Positions 53,159 to 62,100 of a DNA stretch of 64,000 bases are shown one piece after another. The DNA comes from Glacieibacterium arshaanense. GTDB lineage: Bacteria > Pseudomonadota > Alphaproteobacteria > Sphingomonadales > Sphingomonadaceae. The DNA is taken from assembly GCF_004681125.1 (NCBI RefSeq), contig NZ_SIHO01000004.1, positions 110,385 to 174,384 of the forward strand, in the 5' to 3' direction. Numbering within the stretch: position 1 is the first letter of the stretch; each line of letters opens with the position of its first letter. Under the pieces are notes generated by a model, which saw only the letters and a list, made by a program, of their open reading frames with translations, did not search any database and was not told the DNA's origin. Made by a program: the position numbers and the translations under genes.

Positions 53159-56100
53159 ATGATTGCATCACGTTCGAACGTCGCACCGGTCGTTCTCGCG
53201 AATCGCCGCGAAAACAACGGGTTCCGGCGTCACGGCGGCTCGCTGACTGCAATGCTGCTCGGCAGCGCGGTGCTCCTCTCCCCGATGGCGGCGCACGCCC
53301 AGGCGCTAAACCTCGGTGGTTCCAACCAAACAGTGAGCAGTCGAACCGGTGCCGGCAATGTCACCAACACGGGTGGTGGCAGCCCTGCCACTTTGACGTT
53401 CGACGTAACCTCGGGCGGCCCATTCACGATGACCGGCGGCATCCTCGAAACGGACATCGCCAATCAGATTTCAGTCATCAAGAACGGCGCGGACCGTCAA
53501 AACCTCAATGGCGCCAGCACCTACACTGGCGGCACCATCGTTAATGACGGCATCCTCGGCTTTGGCACCAATACCTCATTCGGTACCGGCACCATCACCC
53601 TCAATGGTGGCCAGATTGCTGCCACCGGCATCACGCTTACGCTAGCCAATAACATCAATGTGATTGCCGACAGCCGTATCCTGTCGAACAATACGATTCT
53701 TTCTGGCACGATCAGCGGTAGCGCCCGCATTCTGAAATTCACCTCGTCGATCATGAACATTACCGGGGTCAACACTGGCTTCACCGGCGGTTTCCTTGTT
53801 GGCAGCGGGTCGGGCGGCGGCACGATCAATGTTGGCGAAGCGACGCTCGGCGCGGGTGCTATTGATACGCTCGGCGGCTCGCTTGCAACGTTCGAGACAA
53901 CGTCGGCTGCGCGTATCAGCCTGTTCACTGGCACCCATTCGGCGGTGCTATCGAATAATTTCGTCCTCGGCGGCGGCACCTTCTCAGTTCAGCCGCTCGG
54001 AGCGAATGACATCATCACGCTCAACGGCACGATTTCGGGCAGCCAGAGCCTCTGGCTAAACGCCAGCCTTGGTGAGCTCGTATTGAACGGAAATAACAGC
54101 GGCTTCACCGGCGCAACAATTTCGGACGGTGGCACGTTGACTGCTGGCAACAACAACGCCTTCGGTACCGGCGCGACCGCCATTGTTCGCATCAACCATG
54201 ATACGACCCTCAAGGCGGGCGCTGCTAATCTTGTCATCGCCAACCGTTTCAATGTCGGTGCCACCGGCAATGACATTCTGACCGTTGACACCAACGGTAA
54301 CGACATGACGCTTAGCGGCCCGATCAACAATGGCTCCGCCGCCAACAAGGGTTCGCTGGTCAAGGTGGGCGCGGGTAAGCTCACGCTCACGTCGACAACC
54401 AGCACTTATTCGATTGGCACCTCGATCAATGGCGGCACGCTGTCGGTCAGCTCATCACCGAATCTCGGCATTACCGCGCCGCTCGATTTCGACGGCGGAA
54501 CGCTGCAGATTACGGGTACCAGCTTCACCTCGACCAGCCGCCCTATCACGCTTAATGCCGGCGGCGGTGGCTTCGACATTGACAGCGCGGCCAACACACT
54601 GAACCTCAGCAATGTCATCGTCGGTACCGGCGGTCTGACCAAGCTGGGTGCGGGCACGCTGACGCTCAACGCCGCGAATACCTTCACTGGCAACAGCGCT
54701 GTTAACGCTGGCACGCTTAACCTTGCGAATTCGCAAGGCTTCGGCACTGGCGGCACCGTGACACTCGCTGGCGGTGAGCTCAAGGCGGGCAATCCCGGCC
54801 TCGATCTGACGCGTGACGTGATTCTGTCGGGTGGCGGTATCGATACTAATGGCGAAGACTTTACCCTCTCCGGCATGGTTTCGGGCGCCTCGAATCTCAC
54901 CATGCACGGCTTCGGTACGCTGATTCTGACGAACAGCGGCAATACCTACAGCGGCGATACCGTGGTTAACGATGGCGCGGTTCAGGCCAATGCCAGTGAC
55001 GTCTTCGGTACCGGCGCGATTTTGCTCAGCGATGGCACCAAGCTGATTGCCGGCGCGACGCTATCGTTCAACAACGATGTCTCTATCGCCCCGACGTCGA
55101 TCATCGATACCGGCACCAACGACCTGACGCTGAACGGCGCGGTGCACGATAATGGTCTCGTTGCCGGCGCGATCAACAAGGACGGCAGCGGCACGCTCAT
55201 CCTGACGCAGGCCAGCGACTTCACCGGTGGCACCAACATCAACGCCGGCGCGATCAACATCGACGACAATGACGCACTCGGCACCGGCGCGGTCGTCATG
55301 GCCGGTGGCACTCACCTCGGCGGCGTCAATGGCCTTACGATTTACACGCTGCCCAATGACATCACGATCAATGGTCTGTCGACGATTGGCGACAACGTCT
55401 TTGTATTCGAGGTTGCGGGCAACATCGATGGCCCCGGCAAGCTGGTCAAGGGCAACGGGCAGATCCTCACGCTCTTTGGCAACAACAGCTACACTGGCGG
55501 CACTGAGGTTGGCACCGGTGAACTCTACGTCGGGCAGAACAATTCGCTCGGCGGTGTTGCCGGCGGAGACCTGACGCTCGGTGACGGCACCGCGCTCCAT
55601 GGCTATAATCCGGGCGTCGTTCTGCCCAATGCCATCTTTATCTCGGGCACTTCGGCCGATGCCCTTACCGATAACTTGACGCTGGCTGGCAACATCACCG
55701 GCGGTATCCTCAACGTCATCAACGCTGGCGGCTATTTGCAGCTGACCGGCACCAACACGCACGCCAGCACGTCGATCGGCGCCGGCGCGCTCCTGATCGC
55801 CGGTGCCGACGCCAACCTCGGCGTCGGTGCGCTCGAATTCGCTGGCCCCGGCGCAACGCTGCAGTTCGCCAACGCCACGACCTTCACCCGCGACATGACG
55901 ATGACTGCCAATGGCAACATCGACACCAACGGCTTCAGCGGCGGCATTTCGGGCGCCATCACCGGCGCTGGTCTGGTCAACAAGGTCGGAACCGGCACGC
56001 TGACACTGTCGAACGTCAGCAATAGCTTCCTCGCGCTCGCGATCAGCGGCGGCGAAGTCGATGTCACCAGCGAAGCCGCCACCGGCGGCGGCACCATCAT

Positions 56101-59100
56101 CATGCACAGCGGCACGCTCGGCCTGCAGGGCGTCTCGTCGCTGAGCAATGACATCCAGGTTTCGGGCTTCGGCCCGACCAACACCATCGATGGCGGCGGC
56201 GCTGCCAGCGTCGCGCTCAATGGCGTGATTTCGGACATCGCTCCGGCCACCTTCCCGCGCAACCTCGTCCTGACCAACGCAACCGAATTCGATATCGCCG
56301 GTGCCAACACCTACACCGGCACCCTGACGATTTCGGGCACCGAGCTCGTCGTAGGTGATGCCAACTCGATCGGTGCAAACTCGGCAACGCTGGTTCTTGA
56401 CGGCGGCACGCTGAGCAGCAGTGCTTCGGTGACGCTGGCGCAGAACATCGGCATCGTGCCGGCGACGTACAACTATGTCGGTGGCGCGAATGACATCGTG
56501 CTCAACGGCGACATTGACGATCCGGTCGGCAACGCCGCGCTTGAAGTCTATGGTTCGGGCATTGTTACGCTGGCCAGCACGAGTGGCTTCAGCCGAGTTG
56601 GCACGCTCTTTGTTTCGGGAACCGCAAATCTTACAGGCGACCTGACGACAATTGATACTGTCGTACTGGGCGGCGGCACCATCGCTGGTACCGGCACCAT
56701 CACAAACATCTTGGGTAGCAACGACGTCCTCAACGGCGGCATCATCAACCCCGGCGACGCTACCGTCGCCAACAGCATTGGCACGCTGACGGTCGGCAAC
56801 CTCAACCTGAGCAGCGGCGCGCTGCTCAACTGGGATTTCGCCGCGCCCGGCACCAACGATCAGGTCGCCATCAATGGCACGCTGATCCTCGACGGCACGC
56901 TCAACATCAACAACCTCAGCGGCTTCGGTCTCGGCACGTACACGCTGTTCACCTACACCCCGGGCCTCGGCAACCTGACCGACAATGGCCTGATTGTGAC
57001 GCCGATCGGCAGCCTGCCGGGCGTGTTCTTCGGCGTTGACGTTTCGGTCGCCGGTATCGTCAAGCTTCAAGTCACCGGCAACATCACCCAGTATTGGGAT
57101 GGCCCGCACCTCGATTCGACCAGTGTCGAAGGCGGCAGCGGCACCTGGAATGCCGTTTTGACCAACTGGACCGATGCCAGCGGCACCACCAATGGCGTGT
57201 GGAATGGCATCGACGCGGTATTCACTGCGGCGCAGGGCACGGTTACCGTTTCGGGCACACAGAACTTTACCAGCCTGTATTTCAAGCTCACCGACGGCTA
57301 CATCCTTACCGGCGGCACGCTCAATGGCGCGGCTTCATCGCTGATCAAGGCTGACTCGGGTATCACCACGACGATCGATTCGGTGATCAGCGGCATCGGT
57401 ACCGCACTCGACATCGACTATGCCGGTTCGACGCTCAACCTCGGCGGCAACAACAGCTTCACCGGCGACGTCCACCTCAACGGCGGCACGCTCGGCATCG
57501 GCAACGATAATGCACTCGGCGTCGGTGGTGCTCTGACCATGGCGACCGGCACGACGCTGGTGGCGAACGCCGCCGGCCTGACCATTAGCAATGACATCGA
57601 CCTTGGCGGTGCGGCAACGATCGATGCCGGCGGCTATTCGACGTCCTACACTGGCGTGATTTCGGGTTCGGGCCCGCTGACGCTCGACGATACCGGCGGC
57701 TCGGGCGATATCACGCTCGCCGTCGGCAACACCTATACCGGCGGGACGGCGCTTCAGAACGGCGTCACCGTGATCATCGGCGGCAACACCGCCCTTGGCG
57801 CCGCCGCGGGTGCGCTTGCCATCGATTCGAGCACGCTGCAGACGACCGCAACCTTCACGTCGGGCCGTGCCATCACGCTGACCAGCTTCGCCAATTTCGC
57901 CCCCGACGTCTCGACGACGCTGACGCTTACGGGCCTCATCGGCGGCACCGGCAACCTCAACCAGACCGGCGCCGGCACGCTTGTGCTCGGCAACGCCGGC
58001 AACAGCTTCACCGGCGATGTCCACATCAGCGGCGGCGGCGTGCTGTCGATCGCGAGTGATGCCAATCTCGGCAACGCTGCCAACAAGGTATACGTCACCA
58101 GCGGTACGCTGGCCTATTCGGGTTCGACCAGCAGCGCGCGTGATGTTGATCTCGGTGCCGGCAGCACCATCGATACTGCCGGTAACACCATCAGCCTGAC
58201 CGGTCTCATCACCGGCGGCGGCTTGACCAAGGCCGGCTCGGGCAGGCTGACGCTCAACGGCGACATGTCGGGTTACGTCGGCACCACGACGATCAACGAC
58301 GGAACTTTGGCAATCGGCGCCGGCAACGGCGCAACGATCGGCGACGCGCTGGTCTTCGCAGGGGCCGGCAATGGTACGCTCGATCTGACCGCAGCCGGAT
58401 TCTCGCTGTCGAGCGCGCCGATTACCATGACTGCTGCAGGCCAGATCGTGATTGGGGCCCAGCACATCGGCCTGATCGGCGATATCACCGGCACCGGCAA
58501 GCTGACCTATGACGGTACCAACCCCACTTCGGGCGTCCCGGGTTCGGGCGGTCGTCTCGAATTGAACGGCGACAACAGCGGCTTCTCGGGCGGCATCGTC
58601 ATCAAGCATGGCGAATTGTATCTGGGCAACAGCAACGCCAGCGGCACGGGTTCGATCGAAACCCAGGGTTCGATCATCACCTATGCCAACGGCATTACTG
58701 TCATCTCGCCGCTGGTGGTCAACAGTGCGACGACCCAGCTCAACGTTGCGGGCACCGATTTGGCAACGCAGTCTGGCAACATCAGCGAACTGGGTGGCTC
58801 GCGCCCGCTGGACAAGATTGGCACTGGCCAGCTCGACCTGACCGGCAGCAGCACGCTTTCGGGTATCTTCTCGGTTCGCGCCGGAACGATCGGTGTCGGC
58901 AACGACGCCGCGTTCGGCGATGCATCGGGCACCAATTTCCTCGACATCAAGAACGGCGCAGCCATTGTTGCGATCAACGGTCCGCGCGCGATCGGCCAGA
59001 CCATTCGCGTGAGCAGCAACGCGACGATCGATGCCGGTGGCCAGCAGTTCACGCTGAACGGCACCATTGGTGACAACCCCGGTCCGAATGCCCAGCCGCT

Positions 59101-62100
59101 CAAGCTGACCGATTCGGGCGTCGGCGGGCGTCTGATTCTGGCCAGCGGCAGCAGCTACACCGGTGGCACCAAGATCACCAACGCCATTGTCCAGATTGGC
59201 GCCGACAGCGCGCTGGGTGCATTCAGCGCCGTCGCCATGGACAATTCGACGTTGGAAACCAGCGGCACAATCTCGACTTTGCGCCAGTTCACGCTGACCA
59301 ACGCCAACATCTTTGACACGATGGGCAACAACCTCTTCCTCGCGGGCGCGGTCGACGGCACCGGCAGCCTGCGCAAAGAAGGCGCCGGCCTGCTCGCCCT
59401 CAGTGCCACCAACAGCTATGCCGGCGGCACCTTCATCGGTGACGGCAGCGTGCGGGTTGGCGCCGATGCCAACCTCGGCGCGTCGGGCACCAGCGTGACC
59501 TTCGACAACACCGGCAACGGCCAGCTCATCACCACTGCCGGTTTCGTCACCACACGCAACATCATTCTGACGGCAAATGGTGCCATCGACAACACCGGCA
59601 CGCTGCAGCTTGACGGTGTGGTTTCGGGCAGCGGCGACCTGTCGAAGAATGGCACGGGTGAACTGTACCTCAACAACATCAACACCAACTCGGGTGCGGT
59701 CCACATCATTCAGGGCGCTGTCCGCCTTGGCACAAACGCGGCGTTCGGTGATGCCGGCGCCACCAACATCGTCACGATGGAAAACAACACCACGCTGATC
59801 GCCGGCGCCGCGCCGGTCGTCGGTGGTTTCCCGCGACTTGTCGGCAATGACATGGTGCTGAACGGTGCCGTGACGGTCGATCTGCTCGGCACTTCGCTGT
59901 CGATGAACCCGATCCTCAGCACCTTCTCGTCTAACGGTGCGGCTTTGGGGCTGTTCGGCGACATTTCGGGCACCGGCTCGCTGACCAACGTCAACTCGGG
60001 CGCCCTGATTCTGCTTGGCAATAACAGCTACAGCGGCGGCACAACGTTCTCGAACGGTATCCTTGGTGCGGGCACCAGTTCGGCGTTCGGTACCGGTACC
60101 GTTTCGCTCGGCTTCAACAGCTGGCTGATCGGCCAACCCGGCGCCCCGCTGACGCTCGCTAACGACATTGATCTCACCAGCACGCTGATTTCGATCGGTG
60201 GCGGCACTCTGGGCGTTGGCCCTGACTTGACGCTGTCGGGCGCGATCTCGGGTGCCAACGGCTTCGATAAGGTCGGCACAGAGGTGCTGACGCTGACCGG
60301 TACCAACACCTATAGCGGCACCACCAACGTTGGCGCGGGCACGCTGCTCGTCAACGGTGCCAACAACGGCGCCGGTGCGGTCACCGTCGCCAATGGCGCG
60401 ACGCTCGGCGGTTCGGGCAGCATCACGGGTGCAGTTTCGATCGCCAACGGCGGTACGCTGGCCCCGGGCAACAGCCCTGGCACGCTGACGGTCGGCTCGC
60501 TGTCGTTGCTCGGCAGCTCGGTTCTCAATTGGGAACTGGGCGATCCGAACATCAGCGGTGGCGCCAACAACGATCTGGTGATCGTCACCAACAATCTGAC
60601 GCTTGATGGCCTGCTGACCGTGACCGATCCGGGCACCGGCGCGGGCTTCGGACTCGGGGTCTATCAATTGATGACCTATGGCGGTGTGCTGACCAACAAC
60701 GGCTTGACCGTCGCCGCGCTGCCGCCGACATTCAACGGCTTCGTCCAGACCTCGATCAGCGGTCAGGTCAACCTCGTTATCACCGCCCCCGGCGTGATGG
60801 TGCAGGATTGGCAGGGCGCTGATCTCGTCGGCAATGGCACCAATGATGGCGGTACCGGCACGTGGAACGCCGCGAACACCAATTGGAGCGCGTCACCTTG
60901 GGGCCTCAACACCAACTGGCAGAGCGGCGTTGCCGTCTTCGGTGGTGCGACGGGCACAGTCACTGTGGTCGGCACGCAGAATTTCCAGGGCCTGCAGTTC
61001 GGCACAGCTGGCTACACGCTCACTGGCGGCACGCTTAACAATACGGTCAGCGGCGGCTTTATCTCCGATAACGTTGCGGGCACGCAGATCGACAGCGACA
61101 TCACCGGTGCCGCGCTTGCCAAGCAGGGCACCAGCGTCACCGGCCTTGGTGGTAACAACAGCTTTGCCAGCCTCGACATTCAGGCAGGCGGTGTGCTGAT
61201 CTCCACCAACACCGCACTGGGTGCCGGCACCGTCACGATGGCGACGGGCACCAGCATTGAAGCGGCGTCCGGCGTTACCGCTGCCAACAACATCGTATTG
61301 AACGGCAGCACGGTTTTCGATGACCACAGCAACACGCTGACCTTGAACGGTGTCATCAGCGGCGCAGGTTCGACCGACCTCAACAAGAACGGTACCGGCA
61401 CGCTGGTCCTCAACGGCGCCAATACCTATGCGGGCGTGACCAACCTCAACGCCGGCACGCTCAACGTTGGCAGTGCCACGGCGCTCAGCTCCGGCGCGCT
61501 CAACATGGCCACGGGTACGACGTTGCAGGCAGGTGGCACGTTGACCATCGCCAACGCCGTCGACCTGACGGGCAGCACGACGGTTGACACCAACGGCAAC
61601 GACCTGACGCTGAGCGGTATCATCGGCGGTGCGAGTGCGACCGATCTCAACAAGATCGGTGTCGGCATTCTGACGCTGACCGGCGCCAACACTTTTGCGG
61701 GCGTGACCAACCTGAATGTCGGCACCATCAACGTCGGCAATGCAGCGGCCCTCAGTGGCGGCGCGCTCAACATGGCGACAGGTACGACGTTGCAGGCGGG
61801 TGGCACTTTCACCGTCGCCAATGCAGTTGACCTCACCGGCAGCACGACGATTGACACCAACGGCAACGACTTGACGCTGTCGGGCGCACTCGGCGGGACT
61901 GGCGGCTTCGACAAGGCTGGCGCAGGCACGCTGACGCTGACGGGTACGAACAGCTATGCTGGCGCGACCAACGTCACGACGGGCACATTGCTCGTCAACG
62001 GCACCAACAACGGCACCGGGCTGACTTCGGTCACGACCGGCGCTGCTCTTGGTGGTAGCGGTACGCTGGTTGGTGCGGTTGACGTTGGCGCTGGCGCCAC

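Noticed and set aside
55061..57109. 682-codon minus-strand frame inside the autotransporter
   Set aside because: Same reason: antisense of passenger repeats, no ribosome-binding site or domain.
57335..60667. 1,110-codon minus-strand frame inside the autotransporter
   Set aside because: Mirror of the repetitive plus-strand gene; its composition follows directly from the repeat codons, and the plus frame is open throughout with clear repeats.
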